NCBI RefSeq assembly: GCF_036090055.1
Contig: NZ_CP107970.1
Location: forward strand, 1,800,501-1,864,500
Direction of reading: 5' to 3'
DNA: 64,000 nucleotides
From: Nocardioides sp. NBC_00368
Lineage (GTDB): Bacteria > Actinomycetota > Actinomycetes > Propionibacteriales > Nocardioidaceae
Positions 40,741 through 48,179 of the stretch are shown one piece after another (the stretch's first letter is position 1; each line of letters begins with the position of its first letter). The position numbers and the translations under genes were made by a program. The notes beneath the pieces are model-generated. The model did no database searches. It saw nothing but the letters and a program-made list of their open reading frames with translations, and was not told the DNA's origin.

Positions 40741-42207
40741 TCACTCCCGATTCGCCCCGTTCGCGCCGGTCGCGCCGGTCGCGCCGTTCACGCCGGTCGC
40801 GTCGAGGTCGGCGAGCGTCTCGGGACGCAGCAGTGCATCGAGGACGGCCGGGTCGAGTCCGCCGGCGGCAAGAGCGAGATCGCGCACCGCTCCGGCGCCG
40901 CCGAGTGCCGCCTTGGCGATCTCGGCGGACTTCGCATAGCCGAGCAGCGGCGTCAACGCGGTGGCGAGGCCGGCGTTGGTGGCGGCCGCGGCGGCGAGCT
41001 TCGTGGCGTCGACGGTGATCCCCTCGACGCACAGCTCCCGCAGCGAGTCGAAGGCGGCGGCGGTCCAGGTGAATCCCTGGAGCAGGCCGTGCGCCATCAC
41101 GGGCTCGAACGCGTTGAGCTGGAGCTGACCGCCCTCGGCCGCCATCGTGACGGTGAGGTCGTTGCCGATCACCCAGAAGGCGACCTGGTTGACCATCTCC
41201 GGGATCACCGGGTTGACCTTGCCGGGCATGATGCTCGACCCCGCCTGGCGGGCAGGAAGGCGGAGCTCGCCGAGCCCGGCCTGCGGACCCGAGCTGAGCA
41301 GCCGCAGGTCGTTGCAGATCTTGGAGGCCTTGACGACGATCCGCTTCAGCACGCTGGAGACCTGCACGAACGCGCCGGTGTCGCTGGTCGCCTCGACCAG
41401 GTCACCGGCGCCGACCACCAGCAGGCCGGTGATCTCGGCGAGGTGCGCGACGGCGAGCCGCGGGTAGTCGGGGTGGGCGGTGATGCCGGTGCCGATCGCG
41501 GTGGCCCCGAGGTTGATCTCGCACAGGAGCACGCGGGAGTCGGCCAGCCGGGCCAGCTCCTCGCGCAGCGTGGTGGCGAAGGCACCGAGCTCCTGGCCGA
41601 CCGTCATCGGGACGGCGTCCTGGAGCTGCGTACGTCCGATCTTGGGGACGGCGCGGAACGCGGTCGCCTTGCGGGCGAAGGAGTCGGCCAGGGCCTCGGT
41701 CGCCTCGGCCAGGCGGTCGATCGCACCGACGAGGGCGAGGCGGACCGCGGTCGGGTAGACGTCGTTGGTGGACTGGCAGCGGTTGACGTGGTCCAGCGGG
41801 TGGATCTCGTCGTAGCTGCCGAACGGCAGGCCGAGGATCTGCAGGGCGCGGTTGGCGACGACCTCGTTGGCGTTCATGTTGGTCGAGGTGCCGGCGCCGC
41901 CCTGGATCACGTCGACGACGAACTGTTCGTCGAGCTTTCCGTCACGCACGTCCCGTGCGGCGGCGGCGATGGCCGCGTGGCGGCGGTCGTCGAGCAGGCC
42001 GAGCTCGTGGTTGGTCCGGGCCGCGGCGAGCTTGACCGCGCCGAGAGCGGCGACGAGCGAGCGGTGGCTGCCGACCGTGGTGCCGCTGACCGGGAAGTTC
42101 CGCAGCGCGCGGGCGGTGTGCACGCCCCAGTATGCGGTGGCCGGCACCTCGAAGGCGCCGAGCGAGTCGTGCTCGGTGCGGGTGGACGGTGCGTCGACGG
42201 CGGTCAT
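40741..42207 (-). CDS. aspA: Aspartate ammonia-lyase
   Basis: 488-aa fumarase/aspartase superfamily enzyme that deaminates L-aspartate to fumarate and ammonia. It has HTARALRNFPVSG, GGAGTSTNMNANEVVANRA, HVNRCQSTNDVYPTAVRLA, the lyase signature GSSIMPGKVNPVIPEMVNQV and LCEINLGATAIGTGI. The C-terminus ends in an odd Gly-X-Y stretch (GVNGATGATGANGANRE) coded by a short GC repeat. The start overlaps the M20 stop (ATGA). Last enzyme of the proposed imidazoleacetate-to-fumarate route. Confidence 0.92.
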   Translation of the reverse strand: MTAVDAPSTRTEHDSLGAFEVPATAYWGVHTARALRNFPVSGTTVGSHRSLVAALGAVKLAAARTNHELGLLDDRRHAAIAAAARDVRDGKLDEQFVVDVIQGGAGTSTNMNANEVVANRALQILGLPFGSYDEIHPLDHVNRCQSTNDVYPTAVRLALVGAIDRLAEATEALADSFARKATAFRAVPKIGRTQLQDAVPMTVGQELGAFATTLREELARLADSRVLLCEINLGATAIGTGITAHPDYPRLAVAHLAEITGLLVVGAGDLVEATSDTGAFVQVSSVLKRIVVKASKICNDLRLLSSGPQAGLGELRLPARQAGSSIMPGKVNPVIPEMVNQVAFWVIGNDLTVTMAAEGGQLQLNAFEPVMAHGLLQGFTWTAAAFDSLRELCVEGITVDATKLAAAAATNAGLATALTPLLGYAKSAEIAKAALGGAGAVRDLALAAGGLDPAVLDALLRPETLADLDATGVNGATGATGANGANRE

Positions 42208-43355
42208 CGTCCGGCCGCCTCCTCGGCGACGTCGAGCGCGGTCCAGGCCAGCGCGGTGGCGGCGTCGAGGAGCGCCTTCTCGGCATCCCCGCCGACGCAG
42301 TGCGCGGCGAACTCGGGCTGATGGTTGAGGGCGCTCCCGGAGTTGATGCCGACGTAGGGGTGGATCGCATTCACGACCTGGGAGACGTTGCCCATGTCGG
42401 TGGAGGCACGGTTCATCCGGCGCGCCGGCGTGCCCGGATCGAAGACCCGGCCGATCTCCTCGGCGTTGCGCCGGTACGCCGCCAGCGCGGGCGCGAACGT
42501 GCGGAACTCGGCGTACGGCTTGCTCTCCGGCTCGACGGTGAGCGTCGCGCCGGTGGCGAGGGCACCGGCCTCGAAGCAGCGCCAGACCTTCTCCTCGGTC
42601 TCGGCGAGCTGGGCGAGGCTCTCGGCACGGACGTACCAGCGGCCCTCGGTGCGGGCGGGGATGGCGTTGGGTGCCTCTCCCCCGTTGGTCATCACGCCGT
42701 GGACACGTACGGTCGGCGGCAGCTGCTGGCGGAGCAGGCCGATGGCGACCTGGGCGATGGTGAAGGCGTCGGCGGCATTGACGCCCTGCTCGGGGTAGGC
42801 CGCCGCGTGGGCGGCCTTGCCCTGGTATTCGACGTGCGAGTGCGAGACCGCGAACGGCTCCGCCTCGGCCACGTCGACGGGTGCGGGATGAGCCATCATG
42901 GCCAGGTCGAGCCCGGCGAAGGCGCCACGCTCGAGCAGCTCGATCTTGCCGCCACCGCCCTCCTCGGCGGGGGTGCCGTAGACCTCGATGGTCAGCCCCG
43001 CCGTGTCGGCGAGCGGGGCCAGCGCGCGGGCCGCACCGACGGTGATCGCGGAGATCAGGTTGTGGCCGCAGGCGTGGCCGAGGCCGGGGAGCGCGTCGTA
43101 CTCAGCGCAGAGGCCGAGCCGGAACGGGCCGCTGCCGAAACTCGCCTGGAACGCGGTCTCCAGGCCGAGGAGGGCCGGGGTCACGGTGAACCCGGCCTCC
43201 TCGAGCGACTCCGCGACCCAGCGCGAGGAGCGGTGCTCCTCCCAGGCGGTCTCGGGGTGGGCGTGCAGCTGCTCGGAGAGCCGGATCAGGCGCTCGGAGT
43301 CGCTGCTGACCGTCGCGGCGGCGTCCTGCTTCGCGGTGGTGGGCATCGAGGTCAC
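42204..43355 (-). CDS. M20 family amidohydrolase
   Basis: 383-aa zinc hydrolase of the AbgB/aminoacylase-like M20 group. Start at the GTG at 43355 that overlaps the DUF1028 stop; an ATG lies three codons on. Metal and catalytic residues are in LGLCAEYDALPGLGHACGHNLI, GTPAEEGGGGKIELLERGAF, MAHPAP and, near the C-terminus, RASTDMGNVSQVV. GKAAHAAAYPEQGVNAADA is the lid-domain motif. It should cleave an N-acyl or N-formyl/carbamoyl amino acid; N-formylaspartate would fit the neighbouring aspartase, but this is inference. Confidence 0.85.
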   Translation of the reverse strand: MTSMPTTAKQDAAATVSSDSERLIRLSEQLHAHPETAWEEHRSSRWVAESLEEAGFTVTPALLGLETAFQASFGSGPFRLGLCAEYDALPGLGHACGHNLISAITVGAARALAPLADTAGLTIEVYGTPAEEGGGGKIELLERGAFAGLDLAMMAHPAPVDVAEAEPFAVSHSHVEYQGKAAHAAAYPEQGVNAADAFTIAQVAIGLLRQQLPPTVRVHGVMTNGGEAPNAIPARTEGRWYVRAESLAQLAETEEKVWRCFEAGALATGATLTVEPESKPYAEFRTFAPALAAYRRNAEEIGRVFDPGTPARRMNRASTDMGNVSQVVNAIHPYVGINSGSALNHQPEFAAHCVGGDAEKALLDAATALAWTALDVAEEAAGR

Positions 43356-44020
43356 TCGTCCCCGGGCACGCCGTAGGACGGTGCGGTGGTGGGGTCGAGA
43401 CCGCGGGTCACGTAGTCGTCGCGCTGCGGCAGCCAGACCTTCAGCAGATCGCGGAGCTCCTCGATCGGGCGCTCGCTCCAGTCGACGCGGAGGTCGGTGA
43501 CCCGCCAGGCGACGTCGCGTACGACCGAGAGGCCCGCCGAGTGCAGGGGCCCGGCCTCGCCGCCGGCCGCCAGTCCCGCCTCGAGCCCGGCGAGCAGCCG
43601 ATCCTCGAGCTCTCCGGTCCCGGCCTCGAAACCCGCCACGACGGCGTCGACGACCTCGGTGCCGGACAGCAGGTTGCCGGCGGCGACGACCTGCGGGGCG
43701 ACGACGTGGCGGTGGACACCGAGGGACCCGGACCCGCTGTACGCGGCACCGGCCCCGTCGAGCCCGAGCACGGTCAGCTGACGGTGCTCGATGTGCTCGC
43801 GTCCCTGGGTGACCGCGGCCAGTGCGGCCCGGGCGTCGAGCCCCGAGGCGAGCGCGTCGAGCAGCTCGATGCCCAGGCGCGGGTCGGTGATGTTCTGCGA
43901 GGAGGCGCCACCGACGCCGGGGCGCAGGTGGACGCAGCGCGCGGCGACGGCCGGGCTGGAGGAGGTCACGGCGATGCCGACGGCGCCCTTGCCGTCGGTG
44001 GCGAGAACGGAGAAGGTCAC
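43352..44020 (-). CDS. DUF1028 family protein (Ntn-hydrolase fold)
   Basis: 222-aa protein starting at the GTG at 44020, overlapping the RidA stop. FSVLATDGKGAVGIAVTSSSPAVAARCVHLRPGVGGASSQNITDP is the family opening; YSGSGSLGVHRHVVAPQVVAAGNLLSG and VDAVVAGFEAGTGELEDRLLAGLEAG complete the core. The fold is that of N-terminal nucleophile hydrolases, but the enzymatic role is not established. DUF1028 genes commonly travel with RidA and amidohydrolases in N-heterocycle or amide breakdown, as here. Confidence 0.85.
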   Translation of the reverse strand: MTFSVLATDGKGAVGIAVTSSSPAVAARCVHLRPGVGGASSQNITDPRLGIELLDALASGLDARAALAAVTQGREHIEHRQLTVLGLDGAGAAYSGSGSLGVHRHVVAPQVVAAGNLLSGTEVVDAVVAGFEAGTGELEDRLLAGLEAGLAAGGEAGPLHSAGLSVVRDVAWRVTDLRVDWSERPIEELRDLLKVWLPQRDDYVTRGLDPTTAPSYGVPGDE

Positions 44021-44466
44021 TTCGACGCCTCCGGGATCACGGCGATCGCGTCGACCTCGACCAGCCACTCCGGGCGGGCCAGGGCGGAGATCACCAGGCC
44101 GGTCGAGATCGGGTGCACGCCCTTCGTCCAGCGGCCGATGGTGCGGTAGACGACCTCGCGGTAGCGCGGGTCGACGATGTAGATCGTGAGCTTGACCAGG
44201 TGCTCCATCTCGGCACCGGCCTCCTCGAGCAGCATCTTGATGTTGGCCATCGCCTGCTCGGTCTGCGCCTCGACGTCGCCGATGCCGACCGACTCGCTGG
44301 TGTCCAGGTCCTGCCCGATCTGACCGCGCACGTAGACGGTGTTGCCCGCGACGACGGCCTGGCACAGGTCGTTGTCGAGGTTCTGCTCGGGATAGGTGAC
44401 GCTGGTGTTGAACGGGCGGATCCGGGTGTGTCCGCCGACGACGATGCTGCTCTTGTTGGTCTCCAC
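44017..44466 (-). CDS. RidA family (YjgF/YER057c/UK114) protein
   Basis: 149-aa trimeric imine/enamine deaminase. I start at the GTG at 44466 (VETNKSSIVVGGHTRIRPFNTSVTYP) with GAGGTGGA upstream; the longer frame crosses the operator repeat. YVRGQIGQDLDTSESVGIGDVEAQTEQAMANIKMLLEEAGAEMEHLVKLTIYIVD is the classic core, and VEVDAIAVIPE the end with the conserved Glu. It is first in the operon RidA-DUF1028-M20-aspA(-LysR). A role in clearing an imino intermediate, like RutC in pyrimidine ring opening, is the natural inference. Confidence 0.88.
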   Translation of the reverse strand: METNKSSIVVGGHTRIRPFNTSVTYPEQNLDNDLCQAVVAGNTVYVRGQIGQDLDTSESVGIGDVEAQTEQAMANIKMLLEEAGAEMEHLVKLTIYIVDPRYREVVYRTIGRWTKGVHPISTGLVISALARPEWLVEVDAIAVIPEASK

Positions 44467-44496
44467 GACGTCCAGTCCACCTCGTCCCCGTGCATG

Positions 44497-44605
44497 TGTC
44501 CAACAGATGTTTCCGAGGACTGTCGTCAACGAAACAGATGCAATGGCGTCAGGCGTGCTTGCATCAGCCGATCCGATGGGTAAGGCCAACAACATCTGTT
44601 GGACA
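44497..44605. promoter_or_regulatory. Perfect 15-bp inverted repeat in the RidA/monooxygenase divergent promoter
   Basis: TGTCCAACAGATGTT (44497-44511) is exactly inverted at 44591-44605, 79 bp between arms. Each arm contains the smaller palindrome CAACA-N2-TGTT. The arms sit about 30 bp upstream of each divergent start, the position for two sites of one dimeric regulator controlling both units. The regulator could be the local LysR or TetR protein or one outside the window. Confidence 0.65.
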
Positions 44606-44635
44606 TGACCAAGGACGGCGGCCGAGGATTTCGGC

Positions 44636-45895
44636 ATGGCAAACGAAGACATCGAGGTCCTCGTCGTCGGCGCAGGTCAGGCCGGGGTGGCGATGAGCGA
44701 GCACCTGAGCGACAACGGCGTACCCCATCTCGTGCTGGAGCGTGACCGGATCGCCGAGCGCTGGCGCACGATGCGCTGGGACTCGCTCGTCGCCAACGGC
44801 CCCGCCTGGCACGACCGCTTCCCGGGTCTGGAGTTCCAGGACGTCGACGCGGACGCGTTCGCCACCAAGGACCAGGTCGCCGCCTACTTCGAGGCGTACG
44901 CCGAGAAGATCGCCGCTCCGATCAGGACCGGCGTCGAGGTGACCTCGGTGACCCGCAACGAGGGCCGTCCGGGCTTCCGGGTGGAGACCTCCGACGGCGT
45001 CATCGACGCGCGCTTCGTCGTCGCCGCGACCGGCCCGTTCCAGAAGCCGGTCTACCCGCCGATCGTCCCCGAGGACGCGGTACAGCTGCAGCTGCACTCG
45101 AGCGACTACCGCAACCCTGACCAGCTCCCCGAGGGCAACGTCCTCGTCGTCGGCGCGGGCTCCTCCGGCGTCCAGATCGCCGACGAGCTGCAGCGCTCCG
45201 GCCGCCAGGTCCACCTCTCCGTCGGGCCGCACGACCGTCCCCCGCGCAGCTACCGCGGCCGCGACTTCTGCTGGTGGCTCGGCGTCCTCGGTCTGTGGGA
45301 CCTGGAGACCCCGGCCGCCGGCGCGGAACACGTCACCATCGCCGTCAGCGGCGCCCGCGGCGGCCACACCGTCGACTTCCGCACCCTCGAGGCGGGCGGG
45401 ATCCAGCTCGTCGGCATGACCGACCGGTTCGACGCCGGCACACTAAGCTTCCGCGAGGACCTGGCCGAGAACATCGCCCGGGGCGACGCCAACTACCTCG
45501 CCCTCCTCGACGCCGCCGACGAGTACGTCGCCCGCAACGGCATCGACCTCCCCGAGGAGCCCTCGGCCCGTGATCTCGGCCCCGCCCCCTCGGCTGCGAC
45601 CACCCCCCTGCTGTCCGTCGACCTCGCCGAGGCCGGCATCACCACGGTGATCTGGGCGACCGGCTTCGCGACCGACTACAGCTGGCTCCGAGTCGACGCG
45701 CTCGACGAGAACGGCCGCCCGGCCCACCGCCGAGGCGTCTCCACCGAGCCCGGCGTCTACTTCGTCGGCCTCCCCTGGCTCTCCCGCCGTGGCTCGAGCT
45801 TCATCTGGGGTGTCTGGCACGACGCCAAGCACGTCGCCGGCCACATCGCGACGCAGCGGAGCTACGCGGCGTACGACCGTCAGGCGCGCGGCTGA
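44636..45895 (+). CDS. FAD-dependent monooxygenase (CzcO/FMO-like), candidate imidazole-4-acetate monooxygenase
   Basis: 419-aa flavoprotein with GAGGA 7 bp before the ATG. FAD site VLVVGAGQAGVAMSEHLSDNG; NADPH site VLVVGAGSSGVQIADELQRSG; the linking segment ATGPFQKPVYPP and LHSSDYRNPDQLP are standard for CzcO-type monooxygenases. DRPPRSYRGRDFCWWLGVLGLWD and TTVIWATGFATDYSWL follow. It is divergent from the RidA-DUF1028-M20-aspA unit and next to the histamine dehydrogenase operon. Known imidazoleacetate monooxygenase is an FAD/NADH enzyme; equating this gene with it is inference from the neighbourhood. Confidence 0.85.
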   Translation: MANEDIEVLVVGAGQAGVAMSEHLSDNGVPHLVLERDRIAERWRTMRWDSLVANGPAWHDRFPGLEFQDVDADAFATKDQVAAYFEAYAEKIAAPIRTGVEVTSVTRNEGRPGFRVETSDGVIDARFVVAATGPFQKPVYPPIVPEDAVQLQLHSSDYRNPDQLPEGNVLVVGAGSSGVQIADELQRSGRQVHLSVGPHDRPPRSYRGRDFCWWLGVLGLWDLETPAAGAEHVTIAVSGARGGHTVDFRTLEAGGIQLVGMTDRFDAGTLSFREDLAENIARGDANYLALLDAADEYVARNGIDLPEEPSARDLGPAPSAATTPLLSVDLAEAGITTVIWATGFATDYSWLRVDALDENGRPAHRRGVSTEPGVYFVGLPWLSRRGSSFIWGVWHDAKHVAGHIATQRSYAAYDRQARG

Positions 45896-45920
45896 TCACA
45901 GGCGCACAGCCGCACCGGTC

Positions 45921-45954
45921 GAAGGCCCGGATCCCTACGGGGGTCCGGGCCTTC
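45921..45954. terminator. Hairpin terminator 1 after the monooxygenase
   Basis: Perfect 11-bp arms (GAAGGCCCGGA at 45921-45931; complement at 45944-45954) around a 12-nt loop, 25 bp after the stop. Confidence 0.8.
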
Positions 45955-45974
45955 GGCATTGTCCGAACCCAACC

Positions 45975-46034
45975 TACGACGGGGAGTTCTGCAGGGGTTA
46001 CCAGCCCGTAACCCCTGCAGAACTCCCCGTCGTA
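45975..46034. terminator. Hairpin 2 with perfect 27-bp arms
   Basis: Positions 45975-46001 are exactly complementary to 46008-46034, leaving only a 6-nt loop. It lies between two convergent genes and is probably a bidirectional terminator. A 27-bp perfect stem is far longer than a normal intrinsic terminator. Confidence 0.75.
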
Positions 46035-46065
46035 CCCAGCTCACCGGCCGATCACCAACGAGAAA

Positions 46066-46101
46066 GCCCGGTGTGGAGGGGAGGTCCCCTCCACACCGGG
46101 C
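46066..46101. terminator. Hairpin 3 with perfect 17-bp arms
   Basis: Positions 46066-46082 are complementary to 46085-46101 around a 2-bp centre. It ends 20 bp from the stop of the dehydrogenase gene on the minus strand, which it probably terminates. Confidence 0.75.
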
Positions 46102-46121
46102 GCCAGCCGGCTGGTTGCGCC

Positions 46122-48179
46122 TCAGGCCAACTGGGTGACCTCGCGCCGGAACGGCACCTCGTCGTTCGACGGCAGGACGGCGTCGAACTCCTCGGCCGCG
46201 CGGCGGCCGGACCACACGGCGGCCGCGATGGTGCCCGGCGCCCAGGAGTCGCCGATTCCGCGTACGGAGGCGATCTCACCGGCGTCGCGGCGAGCGAGGA
46301 GGTCGAGGTAGAGCTCCTCGCGCGGGAGCCGGGCGGTCACCATGACGACGGCGTCGCAGTCGAGGTCGCGCTCGATGCCCGCGTAGACGTCCTGGACCCG
46401 GACACCGCCGGCCCCGACCGACACGACCGCGTGGTCGGTCACCCGGGTGATGCGGTTCTCGATCAGGCGGCGCTGGATCCGGTTGATCTCGAAGGTGTTG
46501 TTGGTCCACGACGAGACCTGCGCGCCGGTGGTGACGATCGAGACGTCGTAGCCCTTCTGCGCGAGCAGCTCGGCGACGACACCGCCCAGGTAGTAGTGGT
46601 CGTCGTCGTAGACGACCACCTTCTTCCCCGAAGGAAGCCGACCGGCGAAGAGGTCGTCCGGCCCGAGCACCTGCGCACCCTCGGCGATCGGCATCGCAGT
46701 GGTGTGGAAGCGGGCGACGCCGTCCGTACGCCAGGTGGCGCCGGTCGCGGTGATGACGTGCTCGAAGCCGAACTCGACGATGTCCGCAGCCGCCATCGGG
46801 CTCTCGCGGTAGATCTCGACGTTCGGGAGGTCGGCGAGGACGGCCTCGCGGTACTCCTTGACCCGGCCCCACGCCGAGAGCCCTGGCAGCGCGGACTCCT
46901 GCGTGACCCGTCCACCGAGGTCGCGCCCGGCCTCGGCCAGCACGACGTCGTAGCCTCGCAAACCGAGGGCGCGCGCGGCCTCCAGACCGGACGGACCTGC
47001 GCCGACGATCAGCACGCGCGAGTCGGTCTCCTTCGCGCGGATCGTCTCCGGGTGCCAGCCGCGACGCCACTCCTCCCCCATGCTCGGGTTCTGGGTGCAG
47101 CGGATCGGCGACATGGTGAGGTCGCCGGAGACGCAGATGTTGCAGCCGATGCACTCACGGATGAGGTTGAGCCGACCGTCGCGGATCTTGTTGGGCAGGA
47201 ACGGGTCCGCGATCGACGGGCGGGCGGCGCCGATCAGGTCGAGGATGCCGGCCTTGACCTGACGCACCATGGCGTCGGGCGAGGTGAACCGGCCGACGCC
47301 GACCACCGGCTTGCTGGTCAGCTTCTTCAGCCCGGCGACGAACTCCTCCTGGCGGCCCTCCGGAGCGAACCGCGAGGTGACCGAGTCGCCCTCCCAGCTG
47401 CCCATGGCGAAGTCCCACAGGTCCGGCAGCTCGCCGAGCTCGCGCAGCACACCCTCGATGTCCTCGCGGGTGATGCCGCCGTCGACCTCCTCCTCGACCG
47501 TGATCCGGCAGGCCACGGCGGCGCGCCCGGCGACCTCCTCGATCGTGTCCTCCAGCAGCTCGCGCAGCAGCCGCATCCGGTTCTCCAGCGAGCCGCCGTA
47601 CGCGTCGGTGCGGTTGTTGTAGCGCCGGGAGAGGAAGTGGTGCGGGGCACCGTAGCCGTGGGCTCCGTAGACGTAGACGACGTCGTAGCCCGCCTCGAGC
47701 GAGCGGCGTACGGCATTGCGGTGCCAGCGGCGCAGGTCCTCGATGTCCTGCAGCGACATCGCTCGCGCCTGGACCGGCGCGATCGTGTCGGGCGCGACCG
47801 GGAGGTGCGCGGGGCCGAGCGGGGTCTCGCGGCTGAGCTGGTTCGGCGCGTTCATGCCGTTGTGGGCGAGCTCGATGCCGGCCAGGCCGCCGCCCTCGTG
47901 GATCGCGTCGGCGATCCGCCTGAGCGCGGGCAGGTCCTGGTCGTCCCAGATCCGCAGCTCGATGAACGGCGCAATGTCGGAGGTTGCGTGGATCTCCACC
48001 TGCTCGGTGCACACCACCGACCAGCCGCCCTCGGCCTTGATCTTGCGCATCGCCGCCTGGGCGCTGGGGTCGCGGTAGCCCATGCCGTTGCAGTGCGGCA
48101 CCTGGTAGAAGCGGTTCTTGGTGGTGAACGGCCCGATCTGGACGGGCTCGAAGAGGAGGTCGTACGGAGCTGCGGTCAT
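46122..48179 (-). CDS. Histamine dehydrogenase-type amine dehydrogenase (TMADH family, FMN/4Fe-4S)
   Basis: 685-aa flavoprotein starting at the ATG at 48179. Residues 1-370 form the FMN barrel: Cys30 in VPHCNGMGY is the usual covalent FMN site, and CIGCNIC...RCTQN (Cys343, 346, 349, 361) binds a 4Fe-4S cluster. A Rossmann half follows (VLIVGAGPSGLEAARALG, VVYDDDHYYLGGVVAELL). The three positions forming the trimethylamine-binding bowl in TMADH (Tyr60, Trp264, Trp355) are Gln60, Trp262 and Asp353 here. From memory that is the Gln/Trp/Asp set of Nocardioides simplex histamine dehydrogenase. It would oxidise histamine to imidazole acetaldehyde and ammonia. Its start overlaps the permease stop. 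Confidence 0.88.
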   Translation of the reverse strand: MTAAPYDLLFEPVQIGPFTTKNRFYQVPHCNGMGYRDPSAQAAMRKIKAEGGWSVVCTEQVEIHATSDIAPFIELRIWDDQDLPALRRIADAIHEGGGLAGIELAHNGMNAPNQLSRETPLGPAHLPVAPDTIAPVQARAMSLQDIEDLRRWHRNAVRRSLEAGYDVVYVYGAHGYGAPHHFLSRRYNNRTDAYGGSLENRMRLLRELLEDTIEEVAGRAAVACRITVEEEVDGGITREDIEGVLRELGELPDLWDFAMGSWEGDSVTSRFAPEGRQEEFVAGLKKLTSKPVVGVGRFTSPDAMVRQVKAGILDLIGAARPSIADPFLPNKIRDGRLNLIRECIGCNICVSGDLTMSPIRCTQNPSMGEEWRRGWHPETIRAKETDSRVLIVGAGPSGLEAARALGLRGYDVVLAEAGRDLGGRVTQESALPGLSAWGRVKEYREAVLADLPNVEIYRESPMAAADIVEFGFEHVITATGATWRTDGVARFHTTAMPIAEGAQVLGPDDLFAGRLPSGKKVVVYDDDHYYLGGVVAELLAQKGYDVSIVTTGAQVSSWTNNTFEINRIQRRLIENRITRVTDHAVVSVGAGGVRVQDVYAGIERDLDCDAVVMVTARLPREELYLDLLARRDAGEIASVRGIGDSWAPGTIAAAVWSGRRAAEEFDAVLPSNDEVPFRREVTQLA

